64,000 bases of DNA from Scleropages formosus (lineage: Eukaryota > Chordata > Actinopteri > Osteoglossiformes > Osteoglossidae), in the NCBI RefSeq assembly GCF_900964775.1, contig NC_041827.1, forward strand, positions 1,860,001 to 1,924,000, written 5' to 3'. Shown piece by piece: positions 34,758-46,276 of the stretch; position 1 is the stretch's first letter, and each line of letters begins with the position of its first letter. The position numbers and the translations under genes were made by a program. Below the pieces are notes generated by a model. That model did not search any database and was not told the origin of the DNA. It worked only from the letters and a program-made list of their open reading frames with translations.

Positions 34758-35723
34758 CTATGATGATACATGAGAATTGTTAGACTGTCCTGGAACTGAA
34801 GTGTCTTCATTTGCCTTCTTTTCACATTTAAAGCACAATAAGTTTCCTGCCAGCCTGCGGTTAGAGGCAATGATGAGAACAGGGCTGAGAGCGGAGTAGC
34901 AGGAGGCAAAGAAAACACGTGCATCGGAGATGGCGGGCTGGACCCGAGAGACGGAGAGTGTGTATCCCCACAGCACATTCTCCAGGCCAAAAAGAGCTAC
35001 ATATGTGCACACCAGCAGCAGAACGGCCTGGGAAGCTCCTGCTGACGCTTTGCTGGCCCCCCGCAATCCTTTAACCTGCTGTTGGTGTCGGTACAGGATC
35101 AGCAGTATGTAGACTGCTGCCAACACCATCAGGGCTACGAAGAAAACGTCTCGCACAGTGTTCGCTGTCCCATGGGATACATAGACCTCAGCACCTGGGT
35201 ACACCACGATGCAGAACTCAAGGTTCAAGGTGTATTCTGGAATTGAGCCATTGACAGGTGGTGCCTCAGTGAACAGAATGGAGCCTGTGTGGATCATGAA
35301 GTTCAGTGCAAAGAGGAACACGATGACATAGGTAAGGCGGGTAGGGAGCCATCTCTTTATGATGGTCCAGTGAAGCGTAGCAGGAGCTACACTCACACTC
35401 TGGTAGCAGCCCAGTAGAGCCGTCACAGAGATGGACATGGCACGACCCATGCGGTAGGCAAAGATGACCACCTTGCAGCCCCAGTCATTCATGAAACGCC
35501 TTGAGCCAAGGGCAAAGAGGGTCTGAGGAAGGCTGCGACACAGTAAGACTACCAGGTTGGCAGCTGCCAGATTGCTGAGGATGAAGTTGCTGGGCGGCAA
35601 GCGGCCATGTAAGAGACGCAGCTGACAGAAGAGAAGTAGTACACACAGGTTGGCAGGGAGACCCACCACTACCAGGCACATGAAGCCGGCTGCCTTCAGG
35701 ATCACACGCACCTCCATCTGCAT
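34758..35723 (-). CDS. ORA (V1R-type) olfactory receptor 4 of the array, ora1-like
   Basis: An intact 321-residue receptor beginning MQMEVRVIL. The codon where receptors 2, 3 and 5 start is GTG here, so the next ATG two codons on is chosen. Visible: SNFILSNLAAANLVVLLCRS (TM2), NDWGCK disulfide Cys, YRMGRAMSISVT (TM3, Ser where most copies have Cys), NGSIPEY and LEFCIVV in loop 2, VRDVFFVALMV (TM5), LYRHQQQVKG, LENVLWGY (TM6) and DARVFFASCYSALSPV (TM7). TM4 to loop 2 (FALNFMIHTGSILFTEA) is the most divergent of the array. The N-terminal half is closest to receptor 1; loop 3 to TM7 is closest to receptor 3. The usual CTAG acceptor is destroyed; CATGCAG ending at 35718 could replace it, giving a start at the ATG at 35717. 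Confidence 0.94.
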   Translation of the reverse strand: MQMEVRVILKAAGFMCLVVVGLPANLCVLLLFCQLRLLHGRLPPSNFILSNLAAANLVVLLCRSLPQTLFALGSRRFMNDWGCKVVIFAYRMGRAMSISVTALLGCYQSVSVAPATLHWTIIKRWLPTRLTYVIVFLFALNFMIHTGSILFTEAPPVNGSIPEYTLNLEFCIVVYPGAEVYVSHGTANTVRDVFFVALMVLAAVYILLILYRHQQQVKGLRGASKASAGASQAVLLLVCTYVALFGLENVLWGYTLSVSRVQPAISDARVFFASCYSALSPVLIIASNRRLAGNLLCFKCEKKANEDTSVPGQSNNSHVSS

Positions 35724-37056
35724 GTCCACCGAACCAATAGAAGACCAGAGAAACAGAATGAGATGTGTGAAAAAGTGTACAGTCTAAAGACACAGTTACT
35801 GAATGGTTGGTTATACAGAGCTATTAAACATGTAGCAATTAATTCAACAGCACTACTGAAGTCATCATTGTGCACTGCAAGGATCCGCATTTGTAATGTT
35901 CAGTAAATTGAAATGGGTAGAATAAAGTGCCATGCAGGACCCACAAGGGCATGCAAGGAGTATAATTAAAGAAACCATGTAATGTAATGCACTCATTGTA
36001 TTTTTCTCTGAAATGTACATCTCTTCGAAGAAAAGGGTCTGCTAAATGAATAAATGTCACTGTAAAGGTAAATGAAAACCAAAAATGAAAGAAAACTTAA
36101 TTAAAAAATAAAAACTGATTCACAAGATTTATAGCAGAGAAACCTACATATTTATTCTTATTTTTCCTATAACCTTTATTTCATTTGCAATCTTTGTATA
36201 ATGGGAGAAAAATGTAAATTGAGAAATATGAAGAAAATAGTACAATTTGGACTCGCTTCTTTGAGGGAAAGCTTTGCTAATATTTTATGCTCGTGTTTTT
36301 TTTTTTTTTTTCATTGCTATTGTTTAAAAGTTTGTCTCTGCTACTCATATGTTGTCTACAGCCCATGAAGAGTGCTTACCGTAAGGTCTGATTCTTGTCT
36401 GAGAAAAGTAAAACTGATGGCAAAGCAGATAGATAAAAATAATCAAAATCTTCTATTAAAAGATCCATGTGCATCCATGTGAATATAATTTAAATACACA
36501 GCAATTTGAGTCACAATTATTGCACTGGAGCAAAATGATTATTTCATTGCATTTCTGAATGTATATTCCTGAATCTGTCAGGACAGAGTCCAGAATTGCA
36601 GTTTATTAAAATTAAGTTATCAAAAATGGAATAAAATTTAGAAAATGAATTTTCCTCTGTTGATAACTGAAAGGGTTTGGAATAAGCTACAAGTTTGTCT
36701 AATTTACAGTAGCTAGTTTGGTATGTCTGAAAATCTGATCTGATCAATATTAAATCATCAGCAGTGTAATTAAAAATGTAATATTCATAAATATATGACT
36801 TAAGAAGTTTAGACTGAAAATACAAGATGTGCAGTAACAATGCAGTGGATTGAGATGTCATTCTTAATTCTAATTATGATACAGGCAGGAGTTTCAAGTA
36901 AGACTAAACTTTCTTGCGCTGTTGCCTGGCATCGGCATGAAAAACAAACAAACAAAAAAACTTAAAATTTATAAGGTTCATTGTCCCCATTGAAAACTTT
37001 CTTTCAAAATCAAAACAAAGCATCTGCTTGTCTCCAACTCAAACATAGTTTCTTAC
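35724..37056 (-). other. Inferred 5'UTR intron of receptor 4
   Basis: Donor GTAAG at 37056-37052. The acceptor is uncertain (see receptor 4). An L2-type tail fragment (GAAGAAAAGGGTCTGCTAAA, about 35968-36070, plus strand) lies inside; 36080-37050 is AT-rich with no gene. Confidence 0.5.
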
Positions 37057-37225
37057 CTTTAGATAAAGATCAAAATTATTGATGGTCCTCTGTCTGATGT
37101 ACTGCAGCTGAGTTCTGCAGATTCCTTCTTTTAAACTCCCCATGTTACCTTCCTTTGGGAATTAAATTAATTACAGCGATGCAATTTTTCATTGGAGAAG
37201 GTGCAAATAGACCCCTTTGCATCAC
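37057..37225 (-). promoter_or_regulatory. Conserved promoter and noncoding exon 1 of receptor 4
   Basis: TTAATTA at 37167-37173, O/E-like ATTCCCAAAGGAA at 37150-37162 (the best O/E match of the six), TTTAAA at 37130-37135, donor GTAAG from 37056. GATGCAAA lies near 37213. Confidence 0.7.
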
Positions 37226-37446
37226 ACTGAATGGTCTGCTCAATAATTCAGCTGTGCCAATGTGCTTATATGTGTTTATGCATAACTTGTGTGATATAAA
37301 TGCTTATGTTTAATAATTCTATATTTATAACTGTAGGATAATGGATAAAACTTTATGTAGCTACTTCCGTGATGTACACTGGTTCATATGGTGGAATGTG
37401 ACAAATTAACTGTGCTTTAGAATCATGTCTGCATCCAAATCTCTCC

Positions 37447-37545
37447 TTCAGTTGATACAATGCACTCGTATTTTTCTCTGACACGTGTTTTGCTTTAGAG
37501 AAAAGCATCTGCTAAATGAAAAAGCGTAATGTAAATCTATATTTT
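37447..37545 (+). mobile_element. L2-type tail fragment
   Basis: GATACAATGCACTCGTATTT then TTTAGAGAAAAGCATCTGCT. Confidence 0.55.
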
Positions 37546-37678
37546 AGAGTTTATGTTGTTCCCCTCACTAAAATATTACCTAATATTTGAAGGTAAACAC
37601 GTGGCTTATTTGAGCAAAAAGCCCCATGGTGCATACAAAATGGCTAAGGGCAGTAGAGTATAAGACTGGCCCAAGGAT

Positions 37679-38060
37679 TACGCTATATTTTTAAAGTCAA
37701 AGTCAAAGTGAACTTTATTGTCATTCCACCTATAGGTGACTCAGACATGCGGGAGAATGAAATTTATTTCCTCTTGGACCTCTGTGCCACATAGAACATA
37801 TTGTATAGTGCAGTATGTTACAGATGACAGGACATTGCAGTACACAGGACAGAGTCTTGCGACAATACACACAATATACAATATACACAGACAATATACA
37901 TAATACTTTATATATAATAGATTTATATAAAAGATTTATATATAATATACATTACAAAAAAGAAAACTGTACAGTAAACAGTATTTTACGCAGTAGCACT
38001 ATAGACAGTAAAACACCAGACACTAGACTAAGTAGGGTGACCTATAGAAGCACCAACTAA
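37679..38060. repeat. Unclassified interspersed repeat with AT/AC-rich end
   Basis: It begins AAAGTCAAAGTCAAAGTGAA, continues CTTTATTGTCATTCCACC, a pattern common in fish genomes, and runs into ATACAC/TATA-rich repeats. I cannot name the family. Confidence 0.4.
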
Positions 38061-38451
38061 ATAAAATAGGGGGACAGTGTGTGCTTTAACAGTTTCAGCA
38101 GTTTCTTTTGTGGGGGGTAGAGCGGAGGATTCAGTTATTTGCATTTGACATTTTATGGCTCTTGTTGTTCCACAAATTGTATGCTTCACATGTGACATTC
38201 ACCATATATGGAATTAGCATGTAGGACAGAAAAAGCGGCCGCTGTATGTACAAATACTGTGTGTTATTGGACTTTTATCAAAGGAATAATAAAGCATCCA
38301 AGTTACCTTGCTCCCAGTTGAAGTCCCGTTCCTCCAGAAACACCTTAGGTTGTATCAAGTCTTAAAATGATTTCACTTAGAATGAATGCCCCAATGCGAA
38401 GCAGCAACATAAGCAAATCAACCTTAACAAAGAAGATTTTAAATATACATT

Positions 38452-38790
38452 TATTTAGCAGACACTTTTCTCCAAAATGACTTCCATAGTGTTTTCAGCA
38501 CTGACACCTCACACCAAGGTGACTTACACTGCTAGATACACTACTTACACTGGGTCACTCATCCATAGATCAGTGGAATGCACTTTCTCTGTTACTCACA
38601 CTCTACAGGTGAACCTCAGCAACATGTCTTTGGACTTGAGAAGAAACCAGAGCACCCAGAGGAAACCCACATAGACACAGGAAGAACATGCAAACTCCAC
38701 ACAGACTGAGCAGGGATCAAACCCACATCCTCTCACACCACCCAGGAATCCTGAGACAGCAATGGTACTCGCTGTGCCATCGTACCACCA
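38452..38790 (-). mobile_element. V-SINE-like element, essentially complete
   Basis: Minus-strand order: tRNA-like head GTGGTACGATGGCACAGCGA, box B-like GGTTTGATCCC, conserved centre GTGTGGAGTTTGCATGTTCT and GGGTTTCCTCTGGGTGCTCT, then the L2-type tail TTTTGGAGAAAAGTGTCTGC. It is the best copy here for seeing the whole design. Confidence 0.78.
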
Positions 38791-39702
38791 ATTTTAGGCA
38801 GAAATTCTTTTGGAAAATCATGAAGTCTGCAAAATAAATAACTAAATTTGCAGTAGTGAAGGCAACTTCTCTTCTCTTATGAAACCACTCACTAAAAATC
38901 ACAGTGTTTATACAGGAAAGTGTAACTTTCTTGTAAGTAAAGCAAAACATAACAGTTTTTCTGAAAACTTTTAAAACTTTATAAACTGGTATTGTGTAGA
39001 TTTCATGTATTAAGTGCACACAGAATTCGGAATTGATTATTTTAAACAGGAAACAGTGTCATTTCTCTTCCTTCAGAGAAATAGTACATTAGTTGCACTA
39101 ATTGATATTCAATTTATACAAACTGTAAAAAAAAAAAAAGAACTCCATGTTTGAAATTATTGCCCATTTTTTTACCCTTGCATGCTGAAGCATTTTAGAC
39201 GCATACTGTTGTTTTGTTTATATTTTGGTCAGAAAGTCATTTTTGCTTACAGTTATGTACAATTTTGAAGTTTAACTTTGATACAATTACAGGCATTGTT
39301 TTGAGGAAGGAATAAGGTAAAACGTATAGAATTTAGCAGATCCCATATCTACAGAAATTATTTTGTGTCATCTGTATTTACGCAAAAGCGTACCGTGCAC
39401 TCAAATCATTGATATAGAAAGCTCGTGTCAGTCTGAATAACTGAGGAATCATAAAGAATATTATCTCAGTGTAGATCAAGAGCATGTGAAGCCCATGATT
39501 TCCTAAAAATATTTAAATGAAATTTGCAAAGCTGTATAAATTTACAAAGATATTTTCAACTTTTATTATAAAGCTATTTTTGAGTTATTATTATTTCTAC
39601 AGAGCTCTCTTCAAAGTTTTGCTCTAATGAATAGAATTCAGTCCAAATTACTGAAATGCATCAGTCCTCTCATGGTAATTTTTGAGAAATGTTAGTCTAT
39701 CC
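38791..39702. other. Intergenic, 3' side of receptor 5
   Basis: No gene. A motif like TTATTTCTACAGAGCTCTC (about 39590-39630) recurs downstream of the other array genes (see 46205-46276). Confidence 0.45.
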
Positions 39703-40641
39703 TTATGCAGTAGGGGACTCCCTGGCCTTTTTGGCACATATGAAACATTGGAAATTTCTGGCCAGCCTCCTGTTAGTGGTGATGATGAGGACAGGGCATA
39801 GAGCAGAGTAGCAGGAGGCAAAGAAGACACGGGCATCGGAGACAGCGGGCATCACCCTAGAGACAGAGAGTGTGTATCCCCACAGTGCGTTTTCCAGACT
39901 GAAGAGCACCACGTATGTACACACCAGCAGCAACACGGCCTGGGAGGCGCCCACTGATGCCTGGCTGGCCCCCCGCATTCCCTTCATCTGCTGCCGGTGC
40001 CTGTAGAGGATGAACAGCATATAACCTGCTGCTACCACCATCACAGACACAAAGAACACGTCCCGCAAAGTATATATCACTCCGTTAACCATGTAGGTCT
40101 GGGATCCTGGAAAAACGACAATGCAAAACTCCAGATTTAGTGTATACTCTGGGATGGAGCCATTGACAGGTGGTGCCTGGGAGTCTAATATGGCTCTGTA
40201 GCAGTCAAAAATATTGAGGACGTAGAGGAAGATGATGATGTGGGGAAGGTGGACAGGAAGCCAGTGCTTGAGGACAGTCCAGCGAGGTGTGGCAGGAGCT
40301 ACACTCACACTCTGGTAGCAGCCCAACAGAGCTGTCACACAGATAGACATTGCACGACCCATGCGATAGCAGGAGATGACTGCCTTGCATCCGTAGTCAT
40401 CAAAAAAACGTCTCAAGCCCAATGCTACCAGGGTTTGGGGGATGCCACGGCAAAGAAGGCCAGCCAGGTTGATAGTGGCCAGGTTACTGAGGATGAAGTC
40501 ATTTGGCTGCAAGTGGCCATGGGAGAGGCGTAGCTGAAAGAAGAGGAACAGCACACTCAGGTTTGCAGGGAGGCCCATGACCATGAGGCAGATGAAGCCT
40601 AGAGCCTTCAGCATCACACGCACCTCTGTTTGTATATCCAT
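39703..40641 (-). CDS. ORA (V1R-type) olfactory receptor 5 of the array, ora1-like
   Basis: An intact 312-residue receptor, about ten residues shorter at the C-terminus than its neighbours (ends ICAKKARESPTA). It starts MDIQTEVRVML. Seen: PANLSVLFLFFQLRLSHG, NDFILSNLATINLAGLLCRG (TM2), DDYGCK with the loop-2 Cys (LEFCIVV), YRMGRAMSICVT (TM3), NGSIPEY, LRDVFFVSVMV (TM5), YRHRQQMKGMRG (loop 3), LENALWGY (TM6), DARVFFASCYSALCPV (TM7). A small deletion has removed the acceptor used by most copies, but TTTTTACAG ending at 40659 offers a strong alternative with no ATG before the start. Closest overall to receptor 2. Confidence 0.95.
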   Translation of the reverse strand: MDIQTEVRVMLKALGFICLMVMGLPANLSVLFLFFQLRLSHGHLQPNDFILSNLATINLAGLLCRGIPQTLVALGLRRFFDDYGCKAVISCYRMGRAMSICVTALLGCYQSVSVAPATPRWTVLKHWLPVHLPHIIIFLYVLNIFDCYRAILDSQAPPVNGSIPEYTLNLEFCIVVFPGSQTYMVNGVIYTLRDVFFVSVMVVAAGYMLFILYRHRQQMKGMRGASQASVGASQAVLLLVCTYVVLFSLENALWGYTLSVSRVMPAVSDARVFFASCYSALCPVLIITTNRRLARNFQCFICAKKARESPTA

Positions 40642-40658
40642 CAAGGAGGATGTCCAAG

Positions 40659-42200
40659 CTGTAAAAATACAATGAACTTTTTTTAAAAGTCTGACACCTA
40701 AACTCAGTGATAATTTACGTTGTCTCAGAGCCTCTAGTCTTACAGCCTATGTTGGTTATACAACAAGACCACTTCGAAAACTTACAAGGCTCCTAGAAAA
40801 CCAGTTGATCCACTGGTTATACACCAGAAAGTAGTGAGGAAAAATGTGGAAATAAGAATGAATTCATTCTATCTGGTTAGAGAGCCGTCAATCCTTCCTC
40901 TTGATCAGGAATTAATTTGCAAGCCTTCTTCAACAATACTCAAAATTTTGGCACCTTATGTTCAGGAGCTGATAAATCCTTTTTTATTTTTGTTTAATTT
41001 ACACGAAAATGGTAATAGTAACAGTAAAAGTGATGGTCTTAGCAGTTTTTCATATTACATTTAATAAGAACTAGTACCAGACCAGACTAACCATCTGCTG
41101 CAACATCTGGAAGTTTTGAAATTTTAAACTTACTAGAATGAATGGTCAGAAAGACACCAGGCTTCTGGGGACTAAAATCTCCCTTTTCCAGTGAGGAAAT
41201 AGAGAGGAAACACGTTTGCTGGGTGAGTCTGGGTGATATTTTTTAATGTCATTAAGATATTTTTTTTTACAGAATATCTTGGTTTAACTCAATTTAAATT
41301 TAATTTTTTTTAAACACCTTCTTCAGTACTGAAAGACTTTCTGGAGAAATAGATCATTTGACAATTATTACATTTTTTTATCCTTGTTTGTAGGTTTTTA
41401 TTTTCTAAACATATTCTTAAATTTTACATTACTAGTTGTTATTAGTGTACTGTCAACATTACTTTGAAATAAACTAATTATTCTGGAACCTAAGTTCTAT
41501 CAAATTATGACATGTAGCACCACTAAATAGATCATACTTATTATACAGTGTGCAGCTGATTTGATACAGCCTGATAGGATATGGATATAGATGTTATAAA
41601 ATGATGTAAAATAAAATTGTTGTTATTTGTAAAGACTTGTCTTGGATTTGGTTTTATCAGAAGATAATTTAGATATTAGATGTAAGCACTAGAGTCCTTC
41701 CACAGTTTCCAGAATAGTTCTATTTTTCACAAAAGAGGTCATTGCGAAAATTTTTGAAATGTAGTCTTTTCAATTTAATGCAGACTGTTTTCATTTTGTT
41801 TTTGAACCGATTTAATTATAAGACATTTCTTTTAATGTGTTTATTATGAGAACAGCTTCCAACCACCATTTGTCAATACTCTACAATCATCAGCTATTAC
41901 TTATTGTGAGTTTGTTTTCTTTAAATTCAGGGGAAATTTTAAATAAAATACACTTGAAAACAAAAATTATATTAATGGGAAAAAAATCTACGGTCGGTAA
42001 AAATAATTTCATATCAATCAATACAGTCATGGCTTAGCCAAAATGAATCTCACAATTTCACCAGTAACAGAAGACAGTGTCACAGGAAGATTGCTTTTAT
42101 TGATGCATTCTACTAGCCTCCTTCTTCTACACAAAACTATTGATGAAAATGAAAAGAGGAAATTTTGGTGTCTCTCACATGAAAAAGAGCTGCATCTTAC
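40659..42200 (-). other. Inferred 5'UTR intron of receptor 5
   Basis: Donor GTAAG at 42200-42196; alternative acceptor TTTTTACAG ending at 40659. I see no SINE or LINE in it, only AT-rich sequence with short frames. Confidence 0.58.
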
Positions 42201-42370
42201 CTTATGGCAGAGATTGCAGTTATGAGTGATCCTCTGTATGGTATAGTGATGCGGAGTTCTCGAAATTCCTCATTTTAAAGTCATCTCGTTACCCCCCATG
42301 AGGACTAAATTAATTACAATGGAGACATTTTCTCATTTGATAATGTGTAAACAGAGCCTCATATGTCATC
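42201..42370 (-). promoter_or_regulatory. Conserved promoter and noncoding exon 1 of receptor 5
   Basis: Upstream word TTTACACATTATCAAATGAG, TTAATTA (42310-42316), O/E-like AGTCCTCATGGGG (42294-42305), ACTTTAAAATG (TTTAAA 42274-42279), exon 1 ending AAG|GTAAG at 42201. Confidence 0.72.
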
Positions 42371-42724
42371 GTGAGTTCTGGTGCAAATACTCATTAACTG
42401 AAATTAATTGAAATCCAATATACCTTCTGTGGTTTTGCTTGTGATGAAATATTACGATATCTGTTACATTCTGCAGTGCAAATCATAATTCTAAATAAGG
42501 TTCCATATTTAGTCCTCATATTGTTTGACACTAGCATGTGGGGCACAATAAAAACCACAACTTCCTTAACGAGGTAATGTTAATGTGAGAACCAGAAGAA
42601 ACTGTCACTTTGGTGACAATAACCTTAAATCTAACCCTAAAACTTAGAAATGACTTCCTCATAATGTTACTGTGAAGTCTAACTGAAGAAGGCAGTTCCT
42701 TTAAACAATTCCTAACTGCATACT

Positions 42725-42925
42725 TAGGACTTTTGCATTTATCTGACACCTTACAGTGTTAAGCCATTTACAACTGTTTACCTCTTTATAAAGCAGGGTA
42801 ATGTTACAGGAGGGATTTAGGGTAAGTACCTTGCTGAGGAGTACTACAGGTGGAGGGAGGACTTGAACTTCTTATCTTTAGGTTGAGAAAAAACAGCTTT
42901 AACCACTGCACTAGCAGCTGTTGTA
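42725..42925 (-). mobile_element. L2-tailed tRNA SINE, degraded
   Basis: TTTGCATTTATCTGACACCT (tail side), AGGGTAAGTACCTTGCTGAG (body), and head side CTTTAACCACTGCACTAGCA. Confidence 0.65.
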
Positions 42926-43389
42926 AACCAGTCTTGGTTTACTCTTGATAATGAACAGTTTTTAAGACAGCCGCATTAATCACTTCATGTGGTTATGAAT
43001 AACATCTTAAAGTTTGTGCCCCTTTACCAGATCTCCTGATGATGAGAAATGTAAAATTTTTTGAGAGCATCTACTGAAATTTCTGACTTTTCTCCTCAAA
43101 TAATGAGGTTGTCCTCCATGACAGTATCCCCTTTGATACTATGATGGACTAGTATCATCTCCAAGCTGTACTATACTTGACCTTTCACTCTGTGCTTCTG
43201 GGATAGGCTTCAGACATCTGGGACCCTGAAAGTTTTTGTTGACAGATGACTTTCTAAAGAGAGATATGTGAGGAGAGTCAGGCATCCTTATTACGTTTTA
43301 AGCCACCATCCATAGGCAGATCACCAAACCTTGACAAGAAGGAACATTGATTTGCTGCACAGGAGGAATCATGGTATTTCTTGGTTAAG
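42926..43389. other. No gene seen
   Basis: No repeat or coding signal recognised. Confidence 0.4.
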
Positions 43390-43400
43390 GCTCTCTGCAG

Positions 43401-43588
43401 GGGGGGGGGCAGTGGGTTAAACTGGGTCCTGCTCTCCGGTGGGGCTGAAGTTTGAGTCCTGCTTGGGGTGTCTTGCGACGGACTGGCGTCCCGTCTTGGG
43501 TGTGTCCCCTCCCCCTCCGGCCTTACGCCCTGAGTTGCCGGGTTAGGCTTCGGCTCCCCGCGACCCTGTATGGGACAAGTGGTTCAGA

Positions 43589-43638
<50 letters not shown>
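43401..43638 (+). mobile_element. tRNA-derived SINE with long (TG)n tail
   Basis: Perfect 11-bp duplication GCTCTCTGCAG (43390-43400 and 43639-43649). The box A region is damaged by a deletion, and the tail has about 47 bp of TG repeats. Confidence 0.94.
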
Positions 43639-43641
<3 letters not shown>

Positions 43642-44450
43642 CTCTGCAGACCTTTTGTATAGACTAATCTGACAGTAATTGAAAATGCACTTCCACACTG
43701 TGGAAGTGAACTTGTGCTCCTGTCTGATACAACCAACCAACTAACCAACCAACCAAATCAATCAATACTATTCACAAGCTATTTGGTATTGATATAAATA
43801 TTTGAAATTTATATATTGATAACATCATCAATTACAAACTATTTCTTTGAAACAGGAGGCAAATGCAAATATTCAGAAACTGTGTTGACTCATATGATCT
43901 TAAAGGGGTCTGTGTATTCAGGGCTTATTTCTTAATTGGAGTTTCAGTATGATGTTTTGTGTTAATTGTCGGTTCCTGCTCTTTGCCCTTTTATACTGTC
44001 AATGTCTTTTCTTTGAAATATGATATAAACACCATTTTACAACATAAAACTGTGTATTGGGCCAAATAAAAGTAATGTTATAATGGACTCCTGTCTTCTT
44101 TACTTTAATTATTTATATTTACAATTTCTACAACTTTCTAAGCACTTCAGAAGCTGTCTACTGTACATACATTTAGAATGACTGTATTTTTACTTTTCAG
44201 AAAAATATGAATTATTCTAAAATTTAACATTTTTAAAAAGACACTTTAAAATAAGTCAGATTAGTCACATGTCATTAGCACCAGTATCATGAAACTTCAT
44301 GTTAGGCAAGTGAGGAGGTATTCTGTCTTTAGGCCTTTGTATACAATGTGAATGTTGGAAATGCCGGGTGCCGCAAAGTGTGCTTGAGTGTCTTCTACCA
44401 CACAGGACACCTGTGCTCTGGACTCAGTTCAGTTCTCACTTCTATATGAA

Positions 44451-44973
44451 GTTGAGTGAACCTGTGCTGTCTGGTCCATTCTGCTGAGTCCTTGTCAGGA
44501 TGGCATGAAGCACATCTATGGAATTAAAATGATCACGTGTTCATGAGGGGAGCTTACAGACCTATTGCATGGAAAAAGTGGATATGTTTTCACAAGCCAG
44601 TGTATGGAATTCTCATTGTACAGGAAAACAGGAGTTTCCTTGTACGGGACTCTATTATGTGAGAGATGACTGCATATTATTTATCCCCGTATTTGAGAAG
44701 TTCTTGTTAGATGGACCAGGCAGTGGTCTGTCTTTAGGCCTGCAGACAAATATTAAAGGCACTGGGTGCCATAAAGTGTACCTGGGTGTCCTCTACCACA
44801 TAATAGGCCTGTGTCTTTCATTGCTGTGGACTGGGCTTGGTCCTCACTCTGTTTACCGCAGTGTGCTCATTAATTGTGGGAAATCCACACGGAGTCATTA
44901 TGTTCTCTCAAGTATTAATTAGAGTGTAAGAAGGAGCAGAAGTGCACATGGTCTCCAGAGCTTGGCTCTCTTC
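44451..44973 (+). repeat. 0.52-kb duplicated unit, copy 1
   Basis: Nearly identical to 54683-55431 once the SINE in that copy is removed. It contains an open frame of 117 codons (44569-44922, MEKVDMFSQASVWNSHCTG start) that resembles no family I know. Internal words at 44729-44805 recur, diverged, at 44322-44400 and at 27.6 kb. Start and end are sharp, without terminal inverted repeats that I can see. Confidence 0.85.
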
Positions 44974-46204
44974 CTGAGGAAGATCAGTTTTTTCATACCC
45001 CAAAAAAATATGTTTTACACTGGTTGCACACTACTTTTAGCAGTACAAACTTACTACAAACAAATTATAAATTTCTGGCATTATTAGGGCTTTGAATTTA
45101 ATCTGTATCAATGAAAATAGTATTTAGGAGGTGGTGGTGGTGTGGGGTTCTCAGAGGGATGATGCTCATATAGATGTTTCATTTACACCTCTCATTGGCT
45201 CACTCAAAACCTGAAGATGAATTGCAGCTGCCTTTTTCTTTTTCAAAGTTTGAGACTGGTTTATTAATGGAGCAAATCCTCAGGTTGCTTTGCATTTTGA
45301 AGGCACCTTTCTTTCTCTTTCTTATTTGCTTGTTGCACTCTTGTCTGATCTACTTTTCATGGGTGTTAGCTCATTGTTAATCTTTCATAGCATGGATCTG
45401 TCTTCGAGCCTCTGCTCCTTTAGAGAATGGGGGCAGAATGATTGCCACTTTTAGAGGACATTAAAGGATCCGCTGTTGGTTTGTCATTGCAGGAGACTGT
45501 GGCTCAAATCATGCAGTGGAAAAGTGTCTTGTGTCTCATGTCTGCATCCAGAGCTCCCCTTCTGTTGACATAATGCACTTTTGTATTATTCTCTGACATG
45601 TGCGTTACTTTGGGAAAAAGTATCTTGTAAATTAGTAAAAGTAAATGGAATTGTAAATAAAAGCTTTCAGTTTTATGTGTACCTGCAACTATATTATTTA
45701 CCACTGTACCATTTTGTCAATTTCATGTCACAAATGCACCTGAATTACATGTCTTCGGACTGTGGGAGGAAACAGGAGCACCTGGATGAAACAAGGATCC
45801 TAGCATTAAAGAGAAAAACTAAGTACGCTGAGAGTACATGGGTACTTAGTAAAAGTGTTTTACATTAGAAACACAGTAGAGTTAATTCTATTGACCTAGA
45901 TTGAAAGTATGTTATACAGCTTGATTTTCATTTTGTACAAAAATTTATTCTTTAGATGAAAAAACCTATTACTACATAATTCATTGATATGTTCTCTATG
46001 AATCAGAAAAAAACATTGAAGTAGCATATTTTTAAACACTTATACGCTGCTGGTAGTTTGGTCATGACATATGGTGTGGAAAGCAATTTTGTCTCAAATA
46101 ATTTTTTGATAGACACATGTTGGCTGCAGACTAAGAATATCTCTATCCCAGAACAACTGTATAAACATAAATAATGAATTTATAAATAATATTATTTTTC
46201 TTAT
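44974..46204. other. Intergenic, no gene
   Basis: Holds an L2-type tail fragment (45560-45660) and a short V-SINE-like word ATGTCTTCGGACTGTGGGAG (45750). Otherwise nothing recognised. Confidence 0.45.
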
Positions 46205-46276
46205 AAATTATTTCTACGTTACTCCAACCTCCAAAGTTTTTACTGCAAGTTAAGCTGTCAAATTTTTTCAGTTCCG
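46205..46276 (-). promoter_or_regulatory. Conserved 3'UTR stretch of the array genes
   Basis: Plus-strand TTATTTCTACGTTACTCC followed by CAAAG recurs just below the stop codons of the genes at 18.5 kb (18403-18440), 34.8 kb (34672-34705) and 39.7 kb (39590-39630), and in weaker form at 7.2 kb (7148-7190). Function unknown; it may simply be the old transcript end. Confidence 0.4.

Noticed and set aside
36544-36861. A 105-codon minus-strand frame in intron 1 of receptor 4
   Set aside because: Composition is that of AT-rich noncoding DNA; no known family and no conserved counterpart in the other introns.
44569-44922. The 117-codon frame as a host gene
   Set aside because: The protein resembles nothing I know, and the near identity of both copies at DNA level means the conserved frame carries no evidence of selection. 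Kept as a repeat.
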